Below are positions 40,369 through 56,765 of a stretch of 64,000 nt of DNA, one piece after another; position 1 is the stretch's first letter, and each line of letters opens with the position of its first letter. Under the pieces are notes generated by a model. That model searched no databases. It was given only the letters and a program-made list of their open reading frames with translations, and was not told the origin of the DNA. The position numbers and the translations under genes are program-made. The stretch is from Anoplopoma fimbria (taxonomy: Eukaryota > Chordata > Actinopteri > Perciformes > Anoplopomatidae), in contig NC_072472.1 of assembly GCF_027596085.1 (NCBI RefSeq), forward strand, positions 11,960,219 through 12,024,218, in the 5' to 3' direction.

Positions 40369-41421
40369 TTTACACTTTCTTGGATAAACCTGAAGGAGAG
40401 GAAAAGAGCATTCATACAGAGTTTATTTTAAATCCTAGATAAATTTAATTCACCAAAACTTCAGCACTTGCAACAGAAAAGAAAATAGATGTGTAGCAGT
40501 AAGATACTCTAAACGTTGTTAACATTAATTCAATCTATATAAATTCTTTATACAACATTGTGCTTCATTTCTCTATGCCTTTTTTTTATTATAAATAACT
40601 CAGAATTGTTGTTGAAAGGTGCTTTACAAATAAACTTGCCTTGCCCAGTATTCTCAGTTGTTTTTCTCCGCCTCGTTAGGCTACCAACATCTGTGACACA
40701 AGCAGCACTTAACAAATGAATCATTTGTGTTTTTACCCTCAGTATACATTTCCAATTTACTTCCTCTCTTTCTGTCGATCTAAGTTGCTTGCAGGCCAAA
40801 CTTATTAGGCCAAAACAATCAAATCATGGAACAAGCTTAGAACACTTGGTCAAATAATTAAAATTTTGTGCACAGGTGTTTTGATCGATTTAGGAGTCCA
40901 AAGACAGGAAAGATGCTGTTTGCAAGACATTTTTTAGTAAAACATAAAACACCTGCCATGTAATAGATTTTTCTAATACAACTGAGATAATTTGTGCTCT
41001 AAAATAATACATCCAAGCATAATATATGTCATATCATAATATGAGATCATTTAGCATTAATGAAATGTAACCAGAATATTGTTTCCAAGAAAAGAAACCA
41101 AATTGTTGTTGTATTCTCTAGAAGGTTTGTTTATAATTCTGAGGACTAAATATAGAAAAACCTGTTAGATCTGCTACATGCACAAAATTGTTATGTAAAT
41201 GCAGTTCATTTTTCCTAAAATGGACAGTTTATTACTTGAAGTTAACAGTAAAGTAATATGTCATTGCAGATTGAAGAAAAAATATAAGTTACCGTTTCTT
41301 TCAGCAACACAGTACCATTGCTATCTGCCGTTATACCCATACAACAAGCAATACTTGTGAAATAAACTCAACAAAATGCAGCGTATATTTATAATAGCTC
41401 GCACATTAAAGATGTACTTAC

Positions 41422-41530
41422 CCAATAATGATAATTTCCTATTTCTTTTCTGTGTTGTCTTTATGATGTTCCCTGTCTGTGAATATGAGAATGTGGAGGA
41501 CTGCTCAAATCTTAAGTGGCTCTTATATAC
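41422..41530 (-). promoter_or_regulatory. tmigd1: tmigd1 non-coding exon 1 and TATA box
   Basis: On the minus strand, TATATAAG (41522-41529) lies about 30 bp upstream of a likely start near 41495. The exon would run to 41422, where ATTGG is followed by donor GTAAGT. The next acceptor, CAG after 40389, leads into the ATG exon. A TATA box suits a tissue-restricted epithelial gene. Confidence 0.6.
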
Positions 41531-44188
<2,658 letters not shown>

Positions 44189-47100
44189 ATGGAGAAGCTG
44201 GGTTCCTCGGACCCAGCTCACCCTTTGCCGGGTGCAGGGCCCTTTGATGGGGTCTCCGTTCCCAAGACGGCAATGGCTGAGGCAGAGGATGCGGCGGCAG
44301 CAGTCAGCTCAAAACTTTTCCGCTGTGCGTGTGTAAGACGTTGGCTACCACTGGCCTACAGAGAGGAACTCTACCAGGTCCTACGGCTTACAGGTCCACT
44401 TGTGAGTAGGGGAAAGTTGAAGTGTTGGTGGGGGTGGGGGGGGGATTGGTATGTCAATTGTGACTGCAGGCCTACTTCTGATTGTTAATAAGAATTTGAA
44501 GACCACCTTCCCAAATAAATGAGAGCAAAAAACCTGAGAGGAGAAAAGCTTGGATGTAAATATCTGTTATGCCTCTGTCAGCTGTAGTGACCAAAAAGGA
44601 ATTTCCTGCTTACCCTTACCTATTAATGCCTGTTATTGAATCCAGATTTAATATATTCATGGTCATTCATGGTTTGGTGGTATTATAATGTTAACTCGTC
44701 ATTGATATTTTGCTTTGTTTATACAAGTATGTTCTTAACATATATTGAAAATCTACTGGTTAGATTTTTTACACATAATAGAACAGATGTTTAGGAAAGC
44801 GGGGCAGGTCGCTGCCAGAGGCCTTGCTGAAGTCTGAGATCAAGGATTTCATCTGATTTTGCACCAAATCTGACCTGTCAGCACCAATGACAAGCATGAA
44901 GAATAACTAAATAGAAATAGGCAATTCACCCGCTGATGTTCTCGTTTATCTATGTAGGTCATAAAAAGACATCTGTATTAATTGAGGCTATTTCATACCC
45001 AGTTAAAAGTTCCTCAAAGTAGCTTTAAGTTATATACATGAATCTGCAATGGAAAGTCATAGCAGCACACTCTAAAAACAAATGCGTTGGCTCAACAAAA
45101 AAAATTAACGCAACAGTTTGCATCAATCTTTTTTGAGTTATGACAACTTCTAATGAAATTATGTTCAACCAACTCAAGGTGGAGAAAAATTAAGTTATCA
45201 AGCCAATTTCATTAAGTTACTACAACTTGAATTTTGTTTTAAATCAATTAATGCAGAAATTTGAGCTTAAATTACAAACAATATGAAGTTGATGTAATTA
45301 CCAACATTATTATGTCAACACAACTCATTAAAATAATGTTTGCAACTTAAAAGGTTTATCTAAATCAATAAATTAGAATTTTTATCTTGCAACCATGCAT
45401 TTAATTAAGTGGTGGTAATAGGTCCCCTGAATTACTTTTTAGAGTGCAGTAGCAGGCTTACTTCTATCATAAAACATCAAACCTTTTCTTTTTTGTGTGT
45501 TTATGTATGCACTCTAATCTGTAGGAGCTGTAAAAATTGTGTCGAGATGTTTAAATAACAGTAAGGAAAGGAATGTATCAATGTTATGACACGATAAATT
45601 GTAAAACACACAAATTGCATCATTTTGCAGTACCATGGCCCACTAGACATTGCTCTAAGGCCAACCATTGGACCTCGGCCCAGAGGTTGAGAATAGCTGG
45701 TTATTTCATTTAAGTGCCCATCCAGTTCTTATATTCAGTGCTTGGAGTTATTGTTAAATATGCACTGTTACAGGGAACAATCCAACAGCGCAATCAATTA
45801 CCAGTCCTGAAATATATTTACAATACGCAAATTAAATGACATGGTGCCGAAAGTATATCTGGGTGTGAACCTGTCTGAGCTTTTTGATTTCACAATGCTG
45901 CTTTCCAACATCCAAAATCTTTGTTGAGTCACATAAGCTGTTTGAGCGCAGCTAATAGCAATAACTTATTTCATCAGTTCCACCTGATCAATGACGGGCT
46001 GCTTGGAAATCCAATTTGTTTGTTTGTTTCTACAGCTGATGTCTCGGATTCTGAACTTCCTCCTGCCATTTGTTAACACCATATTCTGTGGTCACATTGG
46101 CAATGCTGAACTGGCTGGATATGCACTGGCCTCAGTGGTAATATTTTTACTCCTATAACTATTACCTACTGTACTAATTAGACTGTTGCTCCTACTGACA
46201 GTACTTTTTTCTCTGATCACATTTAGAGTTTGAGTGTGTGAGGCTCATTTTGTGTACCTTTAAAAACCATTAATGCCAAAGAGACTTGGCAATACTGTGA
46301 TATTATTTTCCCAAAAAAGTACAAGTATATTCACATCAGCACCTGCAATGTCAAAAGGGGAACACATACGGAAAGAACTGCTAAGATGTTAAAGAGCTGT
46401 TGTGCAGTCAACAGCACAAACAGAAATAATTTAGACAGAAGAATCAATGAAAAATTTGATTTGAACCATGTAATGGAATTAAAGTGAACAAAGACAACCA
46501 GAACAATAATGTAACATTATCATCCCATTTCAAGAAACATTTCGATAGGTGGGTAGATTAGCCAAAATCTGAAATCGAGTAAAAAAAGTGGAATAATAAA
46601 AAAAGTACAAAACAATTACTTGAGTAAGAGTTAAAAAAAAAAAGATTTGAGTGTCATTATTTTTTTTTAAACACTTGCACACTACTGTCAAACTAACCCT
46701 TACCCAGTTATTTTGTATTTTATTTTATTATTATTTGGCAAATGAATAAGAAAATCATGTGCATGTGCTAAAAGGGCCGTGTCTGCACAGCAAATCAAAT
46801 CCAGGTCTCTCCAATCACACGAAGACAATAAGTTTAGTGAAGTGGCCCAATCAGTCTCTTATCTTACTGAAAATGTCAGATGACTCATTTTGGCTAGTTT
46901 GGATATAATGCTGTTATGTTTGCTTATTAATTGCCTATTATGTAGGTAGGCTATGTTCTCTTCTTCAGCTTGACCTGAGGACCATTATATCAGTTATTAT
47001 GTCCACATGACATAAATGCAGTCTTTTTTTCTTTGTGTGCATAATTTGGTCTTTACTCGCTCTTCATTAGGCTAGACCAAGCATGACAGTACACCATGTG

Positions 47101-50100
47101 TATATTGTTAGCTTGAATATTTACATCACAACAGAAAATTAAGTATTTTAAGCATGTGTGTATGATATTAAATTAATTATCTGAGTGCGAGGTTACACAT
47201 TGAGGCTGTCAATGCGGACTAGTCGGCGTGATGACATTTTGTAGTCTCATTTAGCCACTTGCAAGCAACCACCTTTTTTAGAGAGACTTTAAAGCCATAA
47301 AATTATCGAGAGGAGTATCTACTCATTTATTTCATATTGTACAACAAAACTTTGAAATGTCTTAATCTTGTGTTAACCACAGTCCTTATTTCAGGCGTCT
47401 AACCAAAAACTCTTCAAAAACCCATTGACTTTGAGTCGAGGGAACAGGTAGTACAAAAAAAAAAATGGTGACTCATTTACAGGATTTACTCTTACGGAAA
47501 GTTTATCCCCCAAAAACTAACTATAAATGTGAGCTGTAAAGCAGCGTCATTGGTAGTTCTGTTAGCTGTTAGCCAAACAAACTGTCCAAAACAATAGCAT
47601 TGTGCAAACTGTTTCCACCCCACTGTGTCTCTGGCCGCAGAGTAGCAGCTGGAGGTCTGCAATGCACTCAGCTGTGTTATCACTAGCAGCTGGTTAAGAG
47701 TAGTGAGTGAGCGGTCAGCAAGCAGTCAATGGCAGTAGAAAACAGGAAATAAAAGGTGTTTTAAAAAAGTGTGAGTGACTGCGGCCACGAGAGGTCCTTT
47801 AGCATCCCAAAATTCTGGGTAGCCGGCTGCAGCAGAAAGCCAGATTAGCCGTGGACAAACACGAATGTGCACACTCACACAGTCACTCACTGGCGGAGAA
47901 AAAAGCCCCCTACTCTGTGAACCATTCAGTGACACATCGTACCTCGCGGCTGTGGAAATTGTCATCCAGGATGACATGCCCTATACCATAGGCTTTCCAA
48001 GTCATTGGCTAATTTATTTGCAAACAGTCCCTAATTTACACATCCTGTTAACAAGGACATAAAAAAAACATGGCGATCCAGTGGACATCTTTTTCTACAG
48101 TATACACACACTTTTTTTTAAATTTCAGTTTCTATTTAGTGAGGTAATTTCATTGAGATTGAGATCTCTTTTGCAAGAACTGAGAGCAAAAAGACAGCAA
48201 ATTAAGTCACACGTGATAGATGCACATCAGCATTAGTTTGGTTGGCCATCTTGGTCTTCCAAAATAGCTTTCTCTCTTTGGTTTGCTAAATATAACCATG
48301 CTGTTGAAATACAATAATGCAAATATTGATCAGAGGTATGAGCATCAAGAAAAAAGGATAATTAACAAAAAACATTTGAACGGTAACTTTTTATAACGAA
48401 AGCCAAACTAAGTTAAACTATCACTGTTTTTCTGGTTTTTGATTTTCTACCTCTCAGATGATTAACATAACCACAACTGCAACAGGTTATGGCCTCGCCC
48501 TGGCCTGTGACACACTCATTTCTCAGGTGAGCAAACCACATCATCTGTTATAATGTCTTCATTGTTATAGTATGTTGTCTACAGAAAGGATTTCATTTTT
48601 AACCTATGTAAACAGATTCAGTTCTGTGTTGTCTCATTTGTGTTTTGTAGACATTCGGCGGTAGGAACATGAAACGTGTGGGAGTAATCCTCCAAAGAAG
48701 TTCATTGATCCTGCTGCTGTTTTGTCTGCCCTGTTGGGGTCTTCTTATCAACACTCACAACTTGCTGCTCATCTTGCACCAAGAGAATGAAGTGGCAAGG
48801 TAAGTTCAGAGTATATAAAGATTGTTATCTTTTTTTTATATAAGTGTGTTCTGCATGCTGCTCGGTTAATGACAAACTGTTAGTTGGGTTGTTTAAGGAA
48901 AAAAAGAGATCCTTATCTTATCTTTAGTGCCATGATTTTTCTTATCATCACTGTCTCTATGTGGTGTTTTATTCCAGGTTAGTGTGTATAGAAGTATTTT
49001 ATGAGGATGTGCTTAAGTTCAGGTTCATGTAGATATTTGTTCAATGGTGAATTTGCAGCTTTAGCACCTGGATATTTGATAACACCTATATTTAGTTAGA
49101 TATCTATCTTTTTATTTATTTTATTTTGAGGAACTAAAGCAACAAAGCAGGCATTTACTGTCAACGGACAGATGGTTTCGATACAGCATTTATAAATTCG
49201 CAAAAAGAGGGATATGTCGCAAAAAGTGAATTATTGTCTATGTGTTTGCTCTACTAAATTAATGTTGTCTGTTTTTCTCCCTTTCAGAATTGCCCAAATC
49301 TATGTGATGGCATTTCTTCCAGCTGTTCCAGTGAGTGCATTGAACTTTAACACTATAGTGTGGACTAAAATATTTACTGCCTTATTACAATAGATGTTTT
49401 ATTATGCGATATTCTGCAGGTATTAGCACATAAGGTCAAACTACACACTCCGTATTATAAAAAAACAAGAAGATTAGAGAGACAGTAGTATTCAACCATT
49501 TTCATCAGATTATTAGCATGCATGTTAATTCATATGTTACAGATACAGTATTGACATTTAAAAGCAGCAACAAAGTTACTTTTGCGAATCCTGGTTTGTA
49601 TCTTAGAGGTCTGTCAGTTTTATTCTTTAAAATTTCCCCTTTGTTACCTGCTACAGGCCATGTTCCTGCACAATCTGCAAATTTCCTACCTACAAAACCA
49701 AGTAAGTTTATAAAGGGAATTTTTTTTAGGGAAATGTCTCAACAATTGTTAAATTGATTGCTGTGAAATTTGGTTTAGACATGCTTGGGATGGATTGTAA
49801 TAACTGTGGTGATCCAGTGATGGGAAGTTTTCTTCTAGGACCTCAATTAAGTCAATACTTTGGTTTATGGTGATGCAAATCTATTGACATTAACATTGTC
49901 TTCTGCTGTATTTTGGGCTTAGTAGTGCTAATTACTCTACATGAAAATGGTGAGCATGGTAAACATTATTATTGCAAAACATATGCATTCTCACTGTGAG
50001 CTTGTTAGCATATTGACATTAACTTTTAGCTAAAAGCACTGCTGCCGAAGTATATCCATTACATTACATTACATTACAGTCATTTAGCAGACGCTTTTAT

Positions 50101-53100
50101 CCAAAGCAACTTACAATCAGTAGCTCAAAGCTTATATTACATATCATTCCCCCATTCACACACTGATGACAGGCTACCATGCAAGGTGCCACCATCAGAC
50201 TCTAACTAACATTCATACAACATCCAGTCCACACCGATGGCAAAGCCTTCGGGAGCAACTTGGAATTAAGTGTCTTGCCCAAGGACACATCGACTGCCGA
50301 AACCGGGTACCGAACCGCCAATCCTCTGATTGGAGAACTACCCTGCTCTCCACTGCTCCATATCCCCACCAAGCTGCTAGCATGGCTGTCTAAGTCTTTT
50401 TTACTAGAAAGCTGTCTTCATTCTGAATTGGTTGTTTGTCTCAAACTTGCATGGATAATATTCATGCAGTTTGAATAATAACTGTAAAAAATTGGAACGC
50501 TGATTGTGGATTGCATGTCTTTTTTTTTCTGCCAGGGGATCATTCTGCCTCAGTTGTACACAGCAGCAGTAGCAAACATTTTTAACTTGGGGACCAACTA
50601 CGTCTTAATCTTCAGCCTCGAGATGGGAGTCGTGTAAGTGTGTCACGCTGCTTCTCCTTACCTTTTTGGTCTTTTTATTGACTTTGTGTTGCAAGATATG
50701 ATGTCAAGACTCAAGTGCCCTGACCGATAAAATATACTAGTTATGCCTCTATATCATTTAAAGCAGAGAAACTGTCTTTCTCTCACTTGTACACTGTTGT
50801 AGCAGATGCATAGCCAGGAGTTTAGGAAGAAGAGGACAGAAGGTCAGAGAGCTCATTATTTGAATCTATCTAAGAATGATTTGTTTTTTTGTTAGAACAG
50901 AGCCAGCAGTACACTGATGTTTATTATTTTTGTACATTATTTAGAGAGTAAGGCAGTGAAGGGAAAGAAGAGAGAGCTCTGACAGGAGTTGATCCTGGTC
51001 CAGCTGGACAAACATTTGATTCAACAGGCAGTCCACTTAACCAATCAAGTCCCTGTGGTCAGGTCAGGCCTTTCCCTCTCTCCAAATTTTCAAGGCTTAT
51101 CCTCAGAAGTGTGCTCAATAGACTGTTTGTTGCTGACCTCCTTTGACCGCTCAGTGTGCAGCCCTTTCTCGTCTTTGCCTAGAGAGAGGGATGGAGTTAA
51201 AGTGGAATGTCACTGGACATCCCTTCAATATAAAATGATGTTCTCTGATGTGTGTTTGCAGTGGATCAGCAATAGCTAACGGCCTCTCTCAGATCGCCAT
51301 TTGCCTGCTGCTGTATGGCTACATCAGATGGAAGAAACTCTATCAGCCGACATGGGGAGGTGAGTTATACACACAAATGTTAATAAACTTAATGGCCAAA
51401 TCAGCATTTCTGCTAACCATCTGGGTGAAAAGGCAAATGATGCACGTAAGCAGTTGTGTTTTTAAATCTGTCTTCAGAAATGTGTCCCCCCCTACAGGTC
51501 CTCTTGAGCATAATCCTTCTGTGTTGAACTTTCTGCAGGCTGGTCCACTGACTGTCTGCAGGAGTGGGGCTCCTATATGAAGCTGGCTATTCCCAGTACA
51601 TTCATGACCTGCTTTGAATGGTGGGTTTGGGAGGTTGGAGGTTTCCTTGCGGGTAAGTTTTGCTTTTGTTTGAAATTTATTTAAAGCCCCTTAGAGCGGA
51701 GCTTGAAATAGTCTTAGTAAGGCCAAATTTGAGCATGTGTTCCTCTTTATTTCTACAAACAAATACTTAAACCGTCAGGATAATTATAAAGAGCTAGCTT
51801 TTGTTTGGTATTGCCAAGTGAAAGGACACGTTCTTGCTGCAGCAACAGTGTATTGAATTGATTTACTGTTAACTGGCTTAAGAGGTATTTACAAAAGTAA
51901 ATTTAGGTGTTGGACATGGGCACCTTTCAACCAGCAGTAAGAGAAGAACCTAAATGTACCATATATGTGACATGCAAAAAATAATCTGCCATAATACATC
52001 TTTTCTCTTTCTCATATGACCTTTGTCAGATGAATAAACCAGAAGCAGACTGTGTGCAGTTTACTGACTGTGTTTGGTCAAACTTCACAAGTTTCTCAGC
52101 TTTTTAAATGTCTGAATGTGACATTTTTTACATCAGGTGTACTGGGAGAGGTGGATCTGGCTGCCCAGCATGTGTTGGTGGAAATAGGAGCCATAACATT
52201 TATGGTATGCATCATCCAATGTGTTCACTGGAACATTTATGTACATATTATTAATTAACCATAATTCATCATGTTGGGAAATGCTGTTATTTACAATAGA
52301 TGAGAAGGTTGATACTTCTCTCAATGTCTGTATGTCAAGTAAGGACCTAGATCCAGGAGGAGATTAGTTTAGTTTAGCATTGAGACTAAAAGAAGGGAAA
52401 AATAGGTAACCTAGCTCTGTCCAAAGTTCAGGACTAGAAAAATGAAAATATGCAGTTTATGTGTTGTTACATGGGACTGTAACAACAGGGATTTTTTTTA
52501 TTGCCAGAGACATTCTGCAAAAAAGTGTTGTGCGGGTAGAAAAAATGTAATTGCAGCGTGAAACTCTCCTAAAACCACAAATTGTCTTTTTATATTTCCG
52601 TTTATGTAAAATTTAACAAATGAGATAACCAGTGCGGGATCCGACAACCTTTGATTTGACACATCAAACACCCTGAAAGACTTAATTGCAAAATTTCGAA
52701 GGGGTCTCTAAAATCATAAGATAATTATTTGTCACTTGCAATTGTCACTAAAATGTATTTTAAAAGCTTACTATTGCCCAGTATTCATTAATCAAACTGC
52801 AAAACCTTTATTCACTAATATGAATAGTGAGCGCGAGAGCCGTAAATAACAGCCAGATATCGAGGGAGTCGGCTTCCCTGGTTTCCAACGCGTATTTTGC
52901 ACACAGGAGATATGTAATTGTGGTTGTTTGATGTGCTGTTAGGTTTACTTTTGATCTTTGGAGATACGCAGGCTTACTGTTTTGCCCTGCTTCCTGTCTT
53001 TATGCTAAGCTAAGCTAACAGCCTCCTGTGGCGTATTCACGTACAGTTAGTTGACACAGTAGTATGGATATTTTCATCAAACTATCAGAAAGAAAGTGAA

Positions 53101-53314
53101 TAAGTGTATTCCCCAAAGCTGTGTGACTCATTGTAACATCAACAATTACCATGGGGTCCTTGCAGTTCCCTCTAGGTGTCCATGCAGCTACCTGTGTGCG
53201 TGTTGGGAATGCTCTCGGGGCCGGGAACACAGCCAGGGCCATACTCACCTGCAAAGTGGCGCTGGTTCTGTCAGGTATGAAAACATATATATTAGTAAAC
53301 ACAAACATACATAC

Positions 53315-53361
<47 letters not shown>

Positions 53362-56300
53362 CTATAATCTAATCCGTACCCACTGAGAGTTCTTGATTCT
53401 TATTGGTTGGCAGGTTAATGAATACCTGCTACTACAGTATCACCGAGGTGTAATCAGTGTATTAAATAGCAACATTGCAGTTTGCTCTTCTTGTTTAAGC
53501 AAACACAAAACAATAGATAGACACCTGTGATAATCATGCAACTTTAATTTAAAATGTGTTGTTACTTTGTGAATCTGGACAATCGCAGAACATACATCTT
53601 GTCACACGTATTAATCTTTGCATATTGTCTTCGCTATAGGATTGCTTGCTGTGTTCCAGGGTATTGTGCTCACTGGCTCTAAGTCCGTGCTTGGCTACAT
53701 ATTTACAACTGATGAGTGAGTTTTAGACCGACACCTTCATTTCTGCATCCTGTAACGGCGACTCTGTTTTATGTTGATGATGTTCTTCTACTGTTTGCAG
53801 AAACATTGTGAAGATGGTCTCAGATAACCTCATAGTCTACGTATTTTTACAATTCTTTGATGCTCTTCTGGTATGTTATAACGAAACAGAATACATGTTC
53901 TTGTTTTGTATTGAGCTCTTCTGAAGAGTATACATGGCCTTTTTCAATTGTTTCTATCTGTGTGTGTTTTTCAGTGTGTCTGCTCAGGGATTCTTGTAGG
54001 ATCTGGGATGCAGAAAATTGCTGCCTTATGCAACCTGGTGTGTTACTACTGCATCGGTCTGCCAATGGGAATAGCTCTGATGTTTGCTGCCAAGCTCAGA
54101 ATAATGGGTATGTTTCTTTCCTATTCAATCTCTGTATTGTTCTGCAAAAAAGTTATGGATTTTATCTGATACTATCCTTTTTTGGTTCCCAGCATTGCAA
54201 TCCAGTTGGACTCTAGACGGACAGTTGAAAATAAATACTGAAAATCTATGCAGTAGAACCACAAATGTCTTTATTGTTTTTTCTTGTAAAATAATAATGC
54301 AACTTGACCAACTAGGCTTGAGTTCAACATTTTGGCTGTGGCTATCTTGTTTTTTTTGCCTCTAGAGGTGACACAAGAAGGTGGAGATATGTACAACTGA
54401 ACGCTATCCAAGACATTTTAGGCGACCAAAACTTCAATGTTAACTTTCATGAACTGAAAACACTGTTTAAGGGTTACAATTCTAATATAAAAAAAACAAC
54501 AACACCCAGATCGGACAACGACATTGTAGCAACTGGTCAATCACAAGGTAGCCACATCCTAAACCATACCCTGCTTTATAATATCTTTTACTCTAAATGG
54601 GACCACAATTTTCTAAAGTAACATCAATCTGTATTGAAGTAGATTTGAAACTAGCGATCGAGACATGAGAGTCATTTTCTTATAGACTTCCATACAATCT
54701 TATTTCTTTTTGCAACCAGAGAAAGCTGGTTATACGCGTCATTGAGCCCCCTGATGGCTATAAGAAAGAAGCAGTGTGGAAGTTTAAGGCACTTCCACAT
54801 TGGCTTCACTTTTCAGACCCGGAGGTTTCCACCTGGCTCCCACAGACGCAGATTCAAGAGACGTAATTAGAGGCAGTTAATAATACATCTCACAGCTCCC
54901 TCTGGAGCCACAAAAGGCATTATACAACTTATACAATATATGCAGTAGCACTCCTCAAGACCTGGAAACAGACTTTAATTCATAAAATAAATGGCATTTA
55001 AGTTGAGTTTTTAAAAGAGTGAACTTGATCAAATATACTTAATATTTACATTACACTACTAAATAAAGAATATCTAAAGTATATATACCCCACAGTAAAG
55101 TTGATGTATCTTGGCAGGTATCCCAAACAACATTCTAATTTGGGTTAACTTTAAATGGATGGTAGGAACCTTTACTTGTGCACATAGAGACCATACACTA
55201 TTTTATTTATATGGTTCATAATAATGGTTAATTTCCTTGTATGACAAACTGAGGCTTTGACTTGAATCCTAAAAATATTTATTCTGTGTAATAATGATAG
55301 GAGGGTGCCTCTGATTTAATATGCAATATGTTTAGTGAATAATGCCTCCAGCAAACCTTCTGCTCTTTTTAGCCACTCACATGTGTGGTCTTCAGTGAAA
55401 TTTCTCTACAACTATCAAATGAATGGATTGCCATGAAATTTGCTGCAAACACTCATGTCCCCCTTAGGAGGAAATGTAATAACTTTGGTGATCCCCAGAC
55501 TTTTCATTTAGCACCCTCATCAGGTCAAAAATTTAATTTGTCCAATAGCTGCAAGCATAGCTGTATCTTTGTCTTTTTGTCATAAATATTAAATATATTA
55601 ATTGTTTTTGCTTGTTAAACAATTTTCTTAGTAGTATGTATGAAGTGAATACACCTTAGATCTTTCTTCATTGCATGCTTTTTTGTGTCTGCCTCTGTTT
55701 AGGTTTCTGGTTAGGTATCTTTACATGTGTTACCTTGGAGACGGGTTTCTTCCTCTTTCTAATCTTCAAACTCAACTGGAAGAAAGTCACTCACAAGGTA
55801 GGAGGCTCTTATCTTTCTTAAAACCTTGCATGGTATTTAAACCATTCCAGAAAGGATTGAGGGCAAGAATTTGGATTAGCAAAATAAACTTTTGGCAGGA
55901 TTTTAAATCTTTGTTTTGTTTAAGTTTTCTTTTGATTGATTTTCTTTTGCAAAGCTTTGTAAGTTATCTCGCGACAAGTGGTGCAACGAATCCTAAAACT
56001 CACAGTTCGGATCGGATCGCCAATATGGATCATCATTGATGATCTTTACGAGATTACATGTGAACACATCATGATAACGATATAATTTACCTTTGACCAA
56101 TACTCATTTTCACTGAACAGAACAGAATTTTCATCCACGACTTTTCTACCTGAATAAAAATAAATAATTATTATCACTCTGTGTTTTCAGGCTCAACTGC
56201 GAGCTGGAAAGAAAGTGGTTTTGATACCAAAGCGTCCTACTAGTACATTGCTGAGTGAAGCGATGGTGCCCGACATCTCTGACATCTCTGACTGCCCTGA

Positions 56301-56765
56301 AACAGTAAGTACATAACAAATAGTAAATGGTGTGTAGTTAAATGGGGTTACACACATGTTGATTAACAGCAGCATCTTTGCACCCTGAAGGCCCAGTTGG
56401 ACAGCAAAGAAGCTCCTAAAGCAGAGGGCTACAGTCCAGTCAACGCCCAGGATCAGGAGCTGAAAGTGGGTCACAAGGCTGAGGCCAACAACACAAATAC
56501 AGAAAGAGCTGAGGGGGATGCTGAACGGATCAAAAAGACTTCAAACACCAAAGATCCAGCGTTGCTTTCTGTCACTGAGCTGATCTTGCGCCGGGGACTC
56601 GTCTTCCTGGTTTCAGTTGTCATTTTGGCCATAGGTGTCGCTTTTCACATTGCTTTCCCTGTACAGGAGCCCTCTGCCCAGAGCAGGGCCAACTTTACCC
56701 AGAACTGGACTAATGACTCCACTCCTACACCTTTGGCTCCACAGGACCTGACCCAAAACCTCTGA
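44189..56765 (+). CDS. slc47a1: MATE-type organic cation/H+ antiporter (SLC47A family)
   Basis: MATE1-type exchangers export organic cations in return for protons at apical membranes. Seventeen exons (44189-44401, 46036-46137, 48458-48526, 48651-48799, 49288-49330, 49657-49701, 50536-50633, 51262-51359, 51539-51652, 52137-52204, 53166-53274, 53640-53715, 53801-53870, 53975-54107, 55703-55797, 56191-56304, 56391-56765) join in phase to 656 residues; human MATE1 has 570. Landmarks are NTIFCGHIGNAELAGYALA, FEWWVWEVGGFLAG with E299 and E304, E326, RVGNALGAG and VGSGMQKIAA. Human E389 is replaced by D415. A long polar loop precedes a final helix (about residues 602-622) and an external-looking tail with NFT and NWT sites. 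AATAAA lies at 57444-57449. Fish have several slc47a paralogues, so the number in the symbol is tentative. Confidence 0.93.
45068..45449. mobile_element. Candidate MITE in slc47a intron 1
   Basis: ACTCTAAAAA at the left (45069 onward) and its complement TTTTTAGAGT at the right frame about 380 bp of AT-rich DNA with repeated CAACTTAA-like and AAGTTA motifs. Short ends and AT-rich content fit a non-autonomous DNA transposon. I could not define a target-site duplication. Confidence 0.5.
46138..48457 (+). other. slc47a intron 2 (2.3 kb)
   Basis: The largest intron after intron 1. About 47380-47800 contains GC-richer sequence (a CAGCTGGAGGTCTGCAATGC stretch) that resembles a dispersed teleost repeat. 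No additional exon or RNA gene was seen. Confidence 0.5.
49735..50050 (+). repeat. Teleost interspersed repeat, second copy
   Basis: Starts with AATGTCTCAACAATTGTTAA and GTGAAATTTGG-type motifs and ends with GTGAGCTTGTTAGCATATTG. This is the reverse-oriented, diverged counterpart of the repeat in the tmigd1 intron. It directly abuts the SINE at 50056. Confidence 0.55.
50056..50395 (-). mobile_element. tRNA-type SINE, near full length
   Basis: Read on the minus strand, the element starts near 50395 with a tRNA-like head, including a B-box-like GGTTCGGTACCC near 50305-50320. It continues through TGTCCTTGGGCAAGACACTTA and ends with GATAAAAGCGTCTGCTAAATG and a TGTAA-repeat tail at 50056. The shared tail links it to the copies at 12685 and 19865, but its head is different. 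Confidence 0.75.
52295..53115. repeat. Inverted pair of a teleost repeat in slc47a intron 10
   Basis: The left arm (about 52295-52440) and right arm (about 52965-53115) are diverged, oppositely oriented copies of the family with a TTAGCATAAAGAC-type core. Both show GATGAGAAGGTTGATA-type sequence or its complement toward the outside. About 530 bp lie between them. The right arm ends some 50 bp before the exon at 53166. Confidence 0.55.
53307..53362. repeat. CATA/TA microsatellite
   Basis: Mixed CATA then TA repeats, just downstream of the slc47a exon ending at 53274. Confidence 0.9.
54640..54855. repeat. Teleost interspersed repeat (conserved short block)
   Basis: A stretch with TTTTTGCAACCAGAGAAAGC, then a CCCCCTGATGGCTATAAGAA-like core and TTGGCTTCACTTTTCAGACC. 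I know this string as a dispersed repeat in many fish genomes. It lies in slc47a intron 14 and is not an exon of the gene. Confidence 0.55.
55335..55545 (+). repeat. Teleost interspersed repeat, third copy
   Basis: Contains CAGTGAAATTTCTCTACAAC, GGATTGCCATGAAATTTGCT and TAATAACTTTGGTGATCCCC. It has the same orientation as the copy at 49735 and is better preserved at this end. It lies in slc47a intron 14. Confidence 0.6.

Noticed and set aside
47380..48060. GC-richer block in slc47a intron 2 as an extra exon
   Set aside because: It resembles a dispersed fish repeat, and the transporter sequence is complete without it.
55671..56039. 122-codon plus-strand frame as a separate gene
   Set aside because: It is a different-frame reading through slc47a exon 15 (55703-55797) and the intron after it. 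The true exon frame continues the transporter sequence.
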